Source of the DNA: Pelomonas sp963422775
GTDB lineage: Bacteria > Pseudomonadota > Gammaproteobacteria > Burkholderiales > Burkholderiaceae_C
Reading direction: 5' to 3'
DNA length: 64,000 nucleotides
Assembly: GCA_963422775.4 (NCBI GenBank)
Contig: CAUJSJ030000039.1
Location: 13,525-77,524, forward strand
Position numbers and translations under genes: made by a program. Position 1 is the stretch's first letter. Each line of letters starts with the position of its first letter. Shown piece by piece: positions 17,423-26,325 of the stretch. A model generated the notes under the pieces. It saw nothing but the letters and a program-made list of their open reading frames with translations. It was not told where the DNA came from and did not search any database.

Positions 17423-18950
17423 GTCGCGCCATCTGCTTCTGGCCCTTGCCGTCATCACGGCGGCTGCTCATGCCCAGCAGGGTGACAGTGCGGGCGTGGC
17501 GAGCAGTTCGGCGATACAGCCGCGTCTTGGCTTTTCCTTGGGTTGGACCGACAACCTCAAGCTCAGCGACCATGACAAGGATGCAGCTCTCATCACGACC
17601 GTGTCGCCCGGCATCAGCATCGTGCGCAACAGCGGCGCCTTGCGTGGCAGCTTGGACTATTCGCTCAACGGCATCGCCTATCTGAAATCCAGCCAGCGCT
17701 CTCAGGTCCAGAACTCGCTGTCGGCCTCCGGCCAAGCCGAAATCGTGCCGCGCACGCTCTACGTCGATGCCCAGGCCAGCATAGGACAGCAAAGCGCCTC
17801 GGCCTTTGGCTTGCAGTCCGCACCAACGCTGGGATCGCAAGGGGCGATCTCGGCGCTGGACAACCCTAACCGGCGCGAAACCGGCACGTTGAACGTTTCT
17901 CCGGTGCTCCACGGGCAACTGGGCGGCTTTGCCAACTTTGACCTGCGTGGCAACTTCTCCATCACGGAAGTGCGTGGCAGCGGCTTGGGTGACAGCCGTG
18001 GCACTGGAAGCACGCTGCGCGTGAACCAACTCAATCCCGGCCTGCTGGGCTGGTATTTGCAGGCCAGCACGCAACAGGTACGGCCCACTGGAGCGCTGTC
18101 CAATCGCACGAGTTCGCTGACCGGGGGCCTGAACTATCGGCCCGACCCTGACTGGTCGTTCACGGTCAATGCGGGCCGTGAGCGCAACGACTACCTCAGC
18201 TCCGCGGCTGGCGGGAAGGATGGCGTCACCGGCGGCATCACGGCTGACTGGACGCCCACGCCGCGCACGCGCGTCAACGGGAACTGGCAGCGCCATCAGT
18301 ATGGCAACAGTCACGGCCTGAGCTTCGAGCATCGCATGGTGCATTCAGTCTGGCGGCTGTCTGATACCCGCACCGTCACGTTGGGCAACACTGGCGCCCT
18401 TGGTGGCGTACGCACCAACTACGACCTGTACTTCCTGATGTTCGCTACGCTGGAACCGGATCCGATCAAGCGCGATGCGTCGGTGCGAGCCTTCTTGCAG
18501 TTGCAGGGCCTGTCGCCGGACTCGCCCGCGTCTCTCGGCTTCCTTTCCACCGGTCCGAGCCAGTTGCATAACCAGATGCTCAGCTTCACGTTGCAGGGCT
18601 TGCGCACCAGCCTGACGGCCAGCCTCAGCCGCGCCGTCACAAGCCGCCTGGGCAGCGGCCTCAATCAAGGCGACCTTGCCAACAACTCTCAGGTCGACCA
18701 GCGCTCGATTTCGCTTTCGGGCAGCTATCAGTTGTCGCCGGTGTCGGGTCTGGCGCTGACGGCGTCGCGCCAGCAGACGATTGGAGATCCGAACACGCCA
18801 CGCACGCAACTGACCAGCTTGACGGCCAACTGGAATGCCCGCCTGGGTTCACGAATCAGCCTGCAACTCGGCGTGCGCCACAGTGGCTTCGACGGTGTTG
18901 TCACGTACTCCGAGAATGCGGCCTACGCCACCCTGACTCAACAGTTCTGA
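17403..18950 (+). CDS. XrtA-associated outer-membrane beta-barrel protein
   Basis: A 515-residue exported protein of the TIGR03016 type, found next to the export genes in XrtA loci. The start at 17403 overlaps the end of the kinase gene by 20 bases and gives a signal peptide (RHLLLALAVITAAAHAQ). The mature part alternates short amphipathic strands (FSLGWTDNLKLS, GSLDYSLNGIAYL) and ends in QQF, the aromatic terminus of outer-membrane barrels. Upstream in-frame ATGs fall inside the Tyr-Gly repeat and are unlikely. It may be the outer-membrane port or accessory for polysaccharide export; the exact function is not known. Confidence 0.87.
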   Translation: MTRLRPESRHLLLALAVITAAAHAQQGDSAGVASSSAIQPRLGFSLGWTDNLKLSDHDKDAALITTVSPGISIVRNSGALRGSLDYSLNGIAYLKSSQRSQVQNSLSASGQAEIVPRTLYVDAQASIGQQSASAFGLQSAPTLGSQGAISALDNPNRRETGTLNVSPVLHGQLGGFANFDLRGNFSITEVRGSGLGDSRGTGSTLRVNQLNPGLLGWYLQASTQQVRPTGALSNRTSSLTGGLNYRPDPDWSFTVNAGRERNDYLSSAAGGKDGVTGGITADWTPTPRTRVNGNWQRHQYGNSHGLSFEHRMVHSVWRLSDTRTVTLGNTGALGGVRTNYDLYFLMFATLEPDPIKRDASVRAFLQLQGLSPDSPASLGFLSTGPSQLHNQMLSFTLQGLRTSLTASLSRAVTSRLGSGLNQGDLANNSQVDQRSISLSGSYQLSPVSGLALTASRQQTIGDPNTPRTQLTSLTANWNARLGSRISLQLGVRHSGFDGVVTYSENAAYATLTQQF

Positions 18951-19033
18951 AATGAAACAGCCCTCACGCTCACGTCGCTCGCGACCCTTCATGGGGATGT
19001 GCCAGTGGCTGCGGGTGGTCGGAGGCCACTGAT

Positions 19034-20131
19034 ATGTACGAAGCTTTCTTTGGGCTGAGCAGCAAGCCCTTCCAGCTCAGCCCGGACCCGAACTTCTACT
19101 ACGGCAGCAAGCAGCATCGCCGGGCCAAGGCCTACCTGGACTACGGCGTGCTGCGCAACGACGGCTTCATCGTCATCACCGGTGAGATCGGCGCCGGCAA
19201 GACGACGCTGCTGCGCGGCCTGCTCGACAGCCTGAACCGCAGCAACGTCGTCATCGGCAACGTCGTGACGACCCAGCTCGACGCCGAGGACACGCTGCGC
19301 ATGGTCGGTGCAGCCTTCGGCGTGCGGGTGAAGGACGCGCCCAAGTCCGAGCTGCTGATGACGCTGGAAGCCTTCTTCGTCAATCAGGTGACCCAGGGCA
19401 AGCGCTGCCTGCTCATCGTCGACGAGGCGCAGAACCTGACCCCGCGCGCGGTGGAGGAGCTGCGCATGTTGTCCAACTTCCAGTTCAGCAACCAGTCGCT
19501 GCTGCAGACCTTCCTCGTCGGCCAGCCCGAATTCCGCGGCATCCTGCAAAGGCCCGAGATGGAGCAGTTCCGCCAGCGCGTCGCGGCGACCTGCCACATC
19601 GGCCCGATGGACGAGGACGAGACACAGCGCTACATGGAGCACCGCCTGAAGTGCGCAGGTTCCACCGGCAAGCCCACCTTTGACCACGACGCCTTCCCGG
19701 CCATCCACAAGGCCAGCAACGGCATCCCGCGCCGCATCAACCGCCTGTGCGACCGCCTGCTGTTGCTGGGCTTCATGCAGGGCCGCAGCCATCTGACCCT
19801 GGCCGATGTGAAGGAAGTGCTGCGCGACATCGCCCAGGAGAGCGAGACGCCGCGCCACAGCGACGCCAGCCCGCTGGACAGCGTGCCCGCCCGGCTGCCC
19901 GACAGCCGCCCCGGTACCCTGGACAGTGCGCCGGGCGCCCTGGACGTGTCAAAGCTGAAGTTGAGCGTCGCCGAGGTCGATGGCCTGTCCAGCGAAATCG
20001 CGGCGTTGAATGCCGATCACCACACCGACCGCCTGCAGCGCCTGGAGCGCAGCATGATGCGACTGGAGCGCATCAACCTGCAGACGCTGGCGCTGCTGCA
20101 GAAGCTGGTGGACGCCGTCAAGCAGCATTGA
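19034..20131 (+). CDS. XrtA/PEP-CTERM system ATPase (ExeA/GspA-like AAA+)
   Basis: AAA+ ATPase of the ExeA type (TIGR03015 group). Opening MYEAFFGLSSKPFQLSPDP is the family signature. Walker A is GEIGAGKT with K56, Walker B is LLIVDEAQ with D130 and E131. The core ends near residue 275; a Pro/Ser-rich linker with DSVPARLPDS and LDSAPGALD follows, and a C-terminal coiled coil (about 315-360). GGAGG eight bases upstream sets the start. The role is unknown; ExeA energises assembly of an envelope secretion complex, and a similar role for export is a guess. Confidence 0.92.
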   Translation: MYEAFFGLSSKPFQLSPDPNFYYGSKQHRRAKAYLDYGVLRNDGFIVITGEIGAGKTTLLRGLLDSLNRSNVVIGNVVTTQLDAEDTLRMVGAAFGVRVKDAPKSELLMTLEAFFVNQVTQGKRCLLIVDEAQNLTPRAVEELRMLSNFQFSNQSLLQTFLVGQPEFRGILQRPEMEQFRQRVAATCHIGPMDEDETQRYMEHRLKCAGSTGKPTFDHDAFPAIHKASNGIPRRINRLCDRLLLLGFMQGRSHLTLADVKEVLRDIAQESETPRHSDASPLDSVPARLPDSRPGTLDSAPGALDVSKLKLSVAEVDGLSSEIAALNADHHTDRLQRLERSMMRLERINLQTLALLQKLVDAVKQH

Positions 20132-20140
20132 GGTACGAAT

Positions 20141-20213
20141 GATGCCCCCACGCTCACATCGTTCACTGCCCTCCGCGCGGGCTGCAGCGCCTTCGGGCGG
20201 CCGGGCGGCACTG
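20141..20213 (+). repeat. GC-rich intergenic repeat, copy 1
   Basis: Begins GATGCCCCCACGCTCAC and ends with GCGCCTTCGGGCGGCC followed by GGGCGGCACTG. It is clearly the same element as 22172-22247 and sits between a stop codon and the next start. A shorter match (CCCTCACGCTCACGTCGCTCG) lies near 18961. Similar elements are common between genes in Burkholderiales (knowledge from memory). Confidence 0.75.
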
Positions 20214-20215
20214 CC

Positions 20216-21109
20216 ATGCTGATGCCCACCAAGACCCCAGCGCTGCGCAACGCGATGAGCATTGACGTGGAGGACTACTTCCAGGTCTCCGCCTTCGCGC
20301 CCTACATCCGCCGCGAAGACTGGAACGGCCTGGAATGCCGGGTGGAGCGCAACATCGACCGCATCCTGGCGCTGCTCGCCGCCAAGCAGGTCAAAGCCAC
20401 CTTCTTCACGCTGGGCTGGATCGCCGAGCGTTACCCGCAGCTCGTCAAGGCCATTGTGGCCGGTGGCCATGAACTTGCCAGCCACGGCTATGGTCATGAG
20501 CGTGCCAGCGACCTGAGTCCAGCGGCCTTTCTCGAGGACATCACCAGCGCCAAGAAGCTGCTGGAGGACCTCGGTGGCGTGCCCGTCGTCGGCTACCGTG
20601 CCCCGAGCTTCTCGATCGGCAAGGACAACCTCTGGGCCTTTGACGTGCTGCGAGACGCGGGCTACCGCTACTCGTCCAGCGTCTACCCCATCGCCCACGA
20701 CCACTACGGCATGCCCGATTCGCCTCGTTTCGCCTACCCGGTGCGCGAAGGGCTGCTAGAGATCCCGGTGACGACATTGCGCATGGGCTCTCGCAACCTG
20801 CCCAGCAGCGGCGGTGGCTATTTCCGCCTGCTGCCCTATGCGCTGTCGCGCTGGATGATTCGCCGCGTCAACGAGATCGACGGCGAGCCGGCGGTCTTCT
20901 ACTTCCACCCCTGGGAGATCGATGCCGACCAACCGCGCATCCCCGGCATCAACGCGAAGACGCGCTTTCGCCACTACGTCAACATCCCGCGCACCCATGA
21001 CCGCATCGCGCGCCTGCTCGGCGATTTCCGCTGGGGCCGGATGGACGACATCTTCCTCGGCCGCGAGGCCAGCCCGCGCGCTCCGGCGCCCACGCTGAGC
21101 CCGGCCTGA
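20216..21109 (+). CDS. XrtA-associated polysaccharide deacetylase (CE4, DUF3473)
   Basis: NodB-type deacetylase expected to remove N-acetyl groups from the polysaccharide. The 297-residue protein has the family opening SIDVEDYFQ (D17), metal-binding histidines H90 and H94 in ELASHGYGHE, GYRAPSFSI, and the C-terminal DUF3473 part with FYFHPWEID and HYVNIPRT. This is the TIGR03006 form. The ATG at 20216 lies directly after the intergenic repeat; the ATG six bases later is nearly as good. The stop abuts the next start (TGAATG), so it is coupled to the FemAB gene. Confidence 0.94.
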   Translation: MLMPTKTPALRNAMSIDVEDYFQVSAFAPYIRREDWNGLECRVERNIDRILALLAAKQVKATFFTLGWIAERYPQLVKAIVAGGHELASHGYGHERASDLSPAAFLEDITSAKKLLEDLGGVPVVGYRAPSFSIGKDNLWAFDVLRDAGYRYSSSVYPIAHDHYGMPDSPRFAYPVREGLLEIPVTTLRMGSRNLPSSGGGYFRLLPYALSRWMIRRVNEIDGEPAVFYFHPWEIDADQPRIPGINAKTRFRHYVNIPRTHDRIARLLGDFRWGRMDDIFLGREASPRAPAPTLSPA

Positions 21110-22159
21110 ATGACCAGCGCTCTTCGCATTGCGCGCCTGGCCGCGCAAGACAAAGCCTTGTCCGCGCGTTGGGACGAGTTCGTCTTCGCGCACCCGCAGG
21201 CGACCTTCTTCCACCGCAGCGGCTGGCTGCGCGTCATCGAGTCGGTGTTCGGGCACAAGGGCTTCTTCCTCTATGCCGAGCGTGACGGCGTCATCGAGGG
21301 CGTGCTGCCGCTGGCCGAGGTCAAGAGCCGGCTGTTCGGCCACTCGGTCACCAGCCTGCCGTTCGCGGTCTATGGCGGTGTCGCCGCGTTGAACGACGAA
21401 GCGGCGGCGGCTCTCGAAGCCGAGGCCGAAAGGATCGCCCGAGGGAAGGGCGCCGAGCACCTCGAGTACCGCAACCTCGGCGCCACCCGCCACGCCGAAT
21501 GGCCGCGCCAGGACCTCTACGTGACCTTCCGCAAGGAGATCCTGGCCGACGAGGAGGCCAACATGCTGGCCATTCCCCGCAAGCAGCGGGCGATGGTGCG
21601 CAAGGGCATCAAGAACGAACTCAAGGCCGAGATCGACGCCAATGTGGATCGATTCTTCGACCTCTATGCCGACAACGTCCACCGGCACGGCACGCCGGCC
21701 ATGCCCAAGAAATACTTCCAGGCACTGCTGGACGAGTTCGGCCCCGATGCCGAAGTGCTGACCGTCACCGGCCCGGACGGCAAGCCGCTGTCCACGGTGC
21801 TGACGTTCTACTTTCGCGACGAATGCCTGCCGTATTACGCCGGTGACGACGAGGCCGCGCGCGACCTTGCCGCCAACGATTTCAAGTACTGGGAGCTGAT
21901 GCGTCGTGCCTGCGCGCGTGGCCTCAAGGTCTTTGACTACGGCCGCAGCAAGCAGGGCACCGGCCCCTATGCGTTCAAGAAGAACTGGGGCTTCGAGCCG
22001 CAGCCCTTGAGCTACGAATACCGGCTGTTCAAGCGCGACGCGATTCCGCAGAACAACCCGAACAATCCGAAGTACCAGCTGATGATCAAGGCGTGGCGCA
22101 AGTTGCCCATCGGCGTGGCGAACTGGCTCGGGCCCTTCATCGTGAAGAACCTCGGCTGA
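21110..22159 (+). CDS. FemAB-type acyltransferase, XrtA-associated
   Basis: GNAT-fold FemAB/BcsL-like protein (TIGR03019 group), a standard member of XrtA loci with unproven substrate. Visible features are FFHRSGWLRVIESVFGH, PFAVYGG, PRKQRAMVRKGIKN, and a C-terminal FDYGRSKQGTGPYAFKKNWGF. FemAB proteins add amino acids from aminoacyl-tRNA to cell-wall precursors; here a glycan or protein modification is more likely. Length 349 is typical. It starts immediately after the deacetylase stop and is followed by the second intergenic repeat. Confidence 0.93.
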   Translation: MTSALRIARLAAQDKALSARWDEFVFAHPQATFFHRSGWLRVIESVFGHKGFFLYAERDGVIEGVLPLAEVKSRLFGHSVTSLPFAVYGGVAALNDEAAAALEAEAERIARGKGAEHLEYRNLGATRHAEWPRQDLYVTFRKEILADEEANMLAIPRKQRAMVRKGIKNELKAEIDANVDRFFDLYADNVHRHGTPAMPKKYFQALLDEFGPDAEVLTVTGPDGKPLSTVLTFYFRDECLPYYAGDDEAARDLAANDFKYWELMRRACARGLKVFDYGRSKQGTGPYAFKKNWGFEPQPLSYEYRLFKRDAIPQNNPNNPKYQLMIKAWRKLPIGVANWLGPFIVKNLG

Positions 22160-22171
22160 GCGGGCATGGGT

Positions 22172-22247
22172 GATGCCCCCACGCCCACTTCGTTTGCTGC
22201 CCCCCGAGGGGGTGCGTCAGCGCCTTCGGGCGGCCGCGCGGCGCTGA
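22172..22247 (+). repeat. GC-rich intergenic repeat, copy 2
   Basis: Shares GATGCCCCCACGC at the left and CAGCGCCTTCGGGCGGCC at the right with copy 1, with a CCCCCCGAGGGGG hairpin between. It ends directly at the ATG of the next gene at 22249, so it provides the whole leader. Confidence 0.78.
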
Positions 22248-22248
22248 C

Positions 22249-23442
22249 ATGAAGATCCTCTACCTCGTCCACCGCCTGCCTTACCCGCCCAACAAGGGCG
22301 ACAAGGTCCGCTCCTACCATCTGCTCAAGCATCTGGCGGCGCGGCACGAGGTTCATCTCGGCACCTTCATCGACGACCCGGACGACGAGCAGCACCTGCC
22401 GCGCGTGCGCGAGTGGTGCGCCGGCTTGCACGCCGCGCGTCTGAATCCCCGCGCTGCCAAGCTGTTGAGCCTGCGTGGCCTCTTGAACGGGGAGGCGCTG
22501 AGCCTGCCCTACTACCGCGATGCCGGCCTGCAGGCCTGGGTAGACGAGTCGGCGACCCGCGTGGGGTTCGATGCCACCGTCGTGTTCAGTGGCGTCATGG
22601 CCCAGTACACCCGCAACTTCAAGGCGGTGAAGACGCTGGTGGACTTCGTCGATGTCGACTCCGCCAAATGGCGTGACTACGCCCCCGAGCACGCCTGGCC
22701 GATGTCCTGGCTCTACCGCCGCGAGTTTGCCAAGCTGCTGGGCTTCGAGCAGCGTGTTGCGGCCGCGGCAGCCTGCAGCTTCTTCGTCACCGACAACGAG
22801 GTCAGGCTGTTCCGAGAGCTCAGCCCGGGCCATGACCTGCGCCTTGCGGCACTGGGCAATGGCGTCGACGCCGACTTCTTCATGCCGGACGCGGCTCGCG
22901 CCAACCCGTTCGCTGCGGATGAGCTGCCGCTGGTGTTCACCGGCGCCATGGACTACTGGCCCAACGTCGACGCCGTGACCTGGTTCGTCAACGACATCCT
23001 GCCTGCGCTGCGAGCGCGCTTGCCGGCGCTGCGCTTTCACATCGTCGGCCGCAGCCCGACGCCAGCCGTGCAGGCGCTGGCTGGTGAGGCCGTCAGCGTG
23101 ACCGGCACCGTCCCCGATGTGCGCCCCTATCTGCAGCATGCCGCCGCCGTCGTCGCACCGCTGCGGTTGGCGCGTGGCATCCAGAACAAGGTGCTGGAGG
23201 CCATGGCGATGGCTCGACCGGTCGTCGCGGCCGGCACCTGCGTGCAAGCCATCACGAGCGGCACGCAGGCCGGGCTGCAATCCGCCGAAACCGAATCAGA
23301 CTACGTCGAGCGTGTCAGTGCGCTGCTGGCCGACGCCGACGCCGCCAACATCGCCGGCCGCGCCGCGCGCGACTTCGTGCTCGGCGCCTACAGCTGGGAC
23401 GCCCACCTGGCCGGCCTCGACCGTCACCTGGAAGCCGAATGA
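22249..23442 (+). CDS. XrtA-system glycosyltransferase 1 (GT4 type)
   Basis: Glycosyltransferase of the TIGR03087 group that builds the repeat unit at the cytoplasmic face. N-terminal motif LYLVHRLPYPPNKGDKVRSY is the family hallmark; the nucleotide-sugar site is in the C-terminal half (FTGAMDYWPNVDAV, HIVGRSPTP, VVAPLRLARGIQNKVLEAM, with the usual E). 397 residues, typical. It directly follows an intergenic repeat with no clear ribosome binding site and overlaps xrtA by four bases (ATGA). Confidence 0.93.
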   Translation: MKILYLVHRLPYPPNKGDKVRSYHLLKHLAARHEVHLGTFIDDPDDEQHLPRVREWCAGLHAARLNPRAAKLLSLRGLLNGEALSLPYYRDAGLQAWVDESATRVGFDATVVFSGVMAQYTRNFKAVKTLVDFVDVDSAKWRDYAPEHAWPMSWLYRREFAKLLGFEQRVAAAAACSFFVTDNEVRLFRELSPGHDLRLAALGNGVDADFFMPDAARANPFAADELPLVFTGAMDYWPNVDAVTWFVNDILPALRARLPALRFHIVGRSPTPAVQALAGEAVSVTGTVPDVRPYLQHAAAVVAPLRLARGIQNKVLEAMAMARPVVAAGTCVQAITSGTQAGLQSAETESDYVERVSALLADADAANIAGRAARDFVLGAYSWDAHLAGLDRHLEAE

Positions 23443-24998
23443 TCCATTTGCCCAAGCCCTGGCGACCGCCGCTGATTGCCCTGGCCCTGGCCTGGGCGCT
23501 GCTCGCAGCCCTGTATTTCGCCACCGGCGCGGCCATGGTCGAGATCTGGAATCGCTCGGAGACCTTTGCCCATGCCTGGGTCGTGCCACCCATCTCGGTC
23601 TGGCTGATCTGGCGCATGCGCGCCGAGCTTGCGTCGATGGCGCCGCGACCGGCACCGCTGTGGCTGCTGGCCTTGCTGCCTCTGGGGCTTCTCTGGCTGG
23701 TCGGCGATCTGGCTGCGGCGAACTCAGCGACCCAGTTTGCGCTGCTCGGCATGGGCATCGCGCTGGTGCCGGCACTTCTGGGCACAGCTGTGGCCGGCCG
23801 CATGGCCTTCCCGCTGGGCTTCCTCTTCTTCGCCGTGCCTTTCGGTGACTTCCTGACGCCGTGGTTGGTGGAGCGAACTGCCGATTTCACCGTCATTGCC
23901 GTGCGCGCCACGGGCATCCCTGTGTTCCGGGAGGGCACACAGTTCATCATTCCGTCGGGCTCCTGGTCCGTCGTGCAAGCCTGCAGCGGCATCCGCTATC
24001 TGATGGCCTCGGTCATGGTGGGCACCTTGTTTGCCTACCTGAACTACCGAACGAACAGGAAGCGCTGGGCTTTCATCGGTGTCGCCATCGTCACGCCGCT
24101 GGTGGCCAACTGGCTGCGCGCCTACATGATCGTCATGCTGGGGCATCTGTCTGGCAACAGGCTGGCCGTCGGGGTGGACCACATCATCTACGGCTGGGTG
24201 TTCTTCGGCATCATCATGCTGGCCATGTTCATGATCGGCGCGCGCTGGGCCGATCCCGATGCCGAGCCGGTGCCTGTCTTGTCGCACGGGCAGGCGCAGT
24301 CGCCAGCACTGCATCGTGTCGCGACGGTGTTGATCGCGGCCTTGCTCTTGGTGGCCCTGCCGGCCGGCCTGCGCGCTCAGTCCGCGCGTGCGGGAGCGCA
24401 TGGCGACCCGAGTCTGGTGATGCCCGCGCTGCCTGGTCAAACCTGGGTAGCCAGTCCACTGAGCAGTTGGACGCCTCAGTTCAGCAATCCGGCGGCATCG
24501 CTGCACGGGCACTTCGAGGCGGACGCTGGCGGCGCGAGGGTGGGTGTCTTCATCGGCTACTACCGGGACCAACGCTACGGCCGCCAACTCGTCACATCAA
24601 CGAACGATCTCATCAGCGACGATGAAGGCTATGTGTGGTCGCGCACTGCCGCTGGCACAGGCGAGGTCGATGCACAGCCATGGCGGACCGCCGATTTGCG
24701 TGGCCAGGGGCTGAGCCAGATCTCCGGCGGTGGGAGTACGGCTCCGCGGCTGCGCGTCTGGCAGACCTACTGGATCAACGGCAAGCCTTTCACCCGCGAC
24801 TGGCAGGCCAAGCTCTACGGTGCCTGGCAACGCCTGATGGGGCAGGGGGACGACGCAGCGGTCGTTATCGTCTATGCCGACAAGGTGGCAGCGGGTGCAG
24901 ATGACGCGTTGCTGCGCGAATTCCTGCACAAGCACTGGGGGGCTCTTGACGCTGCTTTGCGGGGCGTCAGGGACCGCGACGCCATGCGCAAGCAGTGA
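23439..24998 (+). CDS. xrtA: Exosortase A (XrtA) with fused EpsI domain
   Basis: Multi-pass membrane cysteine protease/transpeptidase that recognises the PEP-CTERM signal. Residues 1-270 carry about eight hydrophobic segments and the exosortase catalytic set: C182 (QACSGIRYL), R227 (NWLRAYMIV) and H248 (VDHIIYGWVFF). Residues about 300-519 form the EpsI domain (YYRDQRYGRQLVTSTND), typical of XrtA fusions (TIGR03109 plus TIGR02914). All three catalytic residues are intact, so sorting should work. The substrate gene at 10791 is in the same locus. Start overlaps the previous gene (ATGA). Confidence 0.96.
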   Translation: MIHLPKPWRPPLIALALAWALLAALYFATGAAMVEIWNRSETFAHAWVVPPISVWLIWRMRAELASMAPRPAPLWLLALLPLGLLWLVGDLAAANSATQFALLGMGIALVPALLGTAVAGRMAFPLGFLFFAVPFGDFLTPWLVERTADFTVIAVRATGIPVFREGTQFIIPSGSWSVVQACSGIRYLMASVMVGTLFAYLNYRTNRKRWAFIGVAIVTPLVANWLRAYMIVMLGHLSGNRLAVGVDHIIYGWVFFGIIMLAMFMIGARWADPDAEPVPVLSHGQAQSPALHRVATVLIAALLLVALPAGLRAQSARAGAHGDPSLVMPALPGQTWVASPLSSWTPQFSNPAASLHGHFEADAGGARVGVFIGYYRDQRYGRQLVTSTNDLISDDEGYVWSRTAAGTGEVDAQPWRTADLRGQGLSQISGGGSTAPRLRVWQTYWINGKPFTRDWQAKLYGAWQRLMGQGDDAAVVIVYADKVAAGADDALLREFLHKHWGALDAALRGVRDRDAMRKQ

Positions 24999-25042
24999 CA
25001 ATCACCAGCCTTCCGAAAAATCACAGCAACGAGAAACGATTC

Positions 25043-26325
25043 ATGAATACGCTCGCAGTCATCGGCCTGGGTTACGTGGGCCTTCCCCTGGTGGTGGAAT
25101 TCGGCAAGCAGATCCGCACCATCGGCTTCGATATCGCCAAGAACAAGGTAGAGGCCTGCCAGCGCGGCACCGACCCGAGTCGCGAGCTGACGGATGAGGA
25201 GGTCCAGGCCGCCACGCACGCCGTCTACACGGATGACCCCAAGATGCTGGCCGAGGCCGACGTCATCATCGTGGCCGTGCCCACGCCGGTGGATGAGGCC
25301 CACATTCCCGACTTCCGCCCGCTGATCGGCTCGTCCACCAGCGTCGGCCGCCACATGAAGAAGGGCGCCATCGTCGTCTATGAGAGCACCGTGTACCCCG
25401 GCGCCACCGAGGAGGTCTGCATCCCCGTGCTGGAGCGCGAATCCGGCCTCAAGTGGAAGCAGGACTTCTTCGTCGGCTACAGCCCCGAGCGCATCAACCC
25501 GGGCGACAAGGAACATACGCTGACCAAGATCCTGAAGATTGTCTCCGGCGACACGCCCGAGACCTTGGACAAGGTCGCTCAGGTCTACGAGAAGATCATC
25601 ATCCCCGGCGTGCACCGCGCGTCCAGCATCAAGGCCGCCGAGGCTGCGAAGGTCATCGAGAACACGCAGCGAGACCTCAACATTGCGCTGATGAACGAGC
25701 TGTCCATCATCTTCGACAAGCTCGGCATCGACACCTCCGAGGTGCTGGAGGCGGCCGGCACGAAGTGGAACTTCCTCAAGTTCAAGCCGGGGCCCTGGTG
25801 GGCGGCCATTGCATCGGCGTTGACCCCTACTACCTGACCCACAAGGCCGACATGCTGGGCTACCACCCGCAGGTCATCCTGGCCGGCCGTCGGATCAACG
25901 ACGGCATGGGCAAGTTCATCGCCGAACAGACCATCAAGCAGATGATCGCCAGCGGCAGCCACGTCAAGGGCGCGCGCATCAATGTGCTGGGCCTGACCTT
26001 CAAGGAGAACTGCGGCGACCTGCGCAACTCCAAGGTCATCGACATCATCAATGAGCTCAAGACCTACGGTGTCGAGATCTTCGTGACCGACGCCCAGGCT
26101 GAGGCCGAAGAAGCCATGCACGAGTACGGCGTGCGACTGATGAAGTGGGAAGACTTGCCTCAGGCCGATGCGATCGTTGCCGCTGTCTCGCATCGCGAGT
26201 ACGCCAGTCTTTCGATGGACGAAATCGGAAAGAAGCTGGTCAAAGGTGGTGCCTTCATCGATGTCAAGGCAGCCTTTGACGCCAAGGCCTTGCTGGGCGC
26301 CGGCTACAGGCTCTGGCGCCTGTGA
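25043..26325 (+). pseudogene. wbpA: UDP-N-acetylhexosamine 6-dehydrogenase (WbpA/TviB-like), frameshifted
   Basis: NAD-dependent enzyme that oxidises a UDP-N-acetylhexosamine to the uronic acid. The first part (from ATG 25043) has IGLGYVGLPL, VAVPTPVD, GYSPERINPGD and AAEAAKVIENTQRDLNIALMN. At 25789-25795 the frame breaks: the expected FKPG-LVGGHC is interrupted because the run reads GGGG then CCC, two extra bases compared with the family codons. The second frame resumes at VGGHCIGVDPYY with the catalytic Cys and runs to a normal end (KGGAFIDVKAAFD). As written the first product stops near 25837, before the catalytic Cys. Without the two bases a typical 426-residue protein results. Either a sequencing error or a recent mutation. 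Its natural partners wbpB/D/E are 10 kb downstream. Confidence 0.88.

Noticed and set aside
22012..23280. Minus-strand frame of 422 codons opposite glycosyltransferase 1
   Set aside because: No family motif, no start context; shadow of the sense gene.
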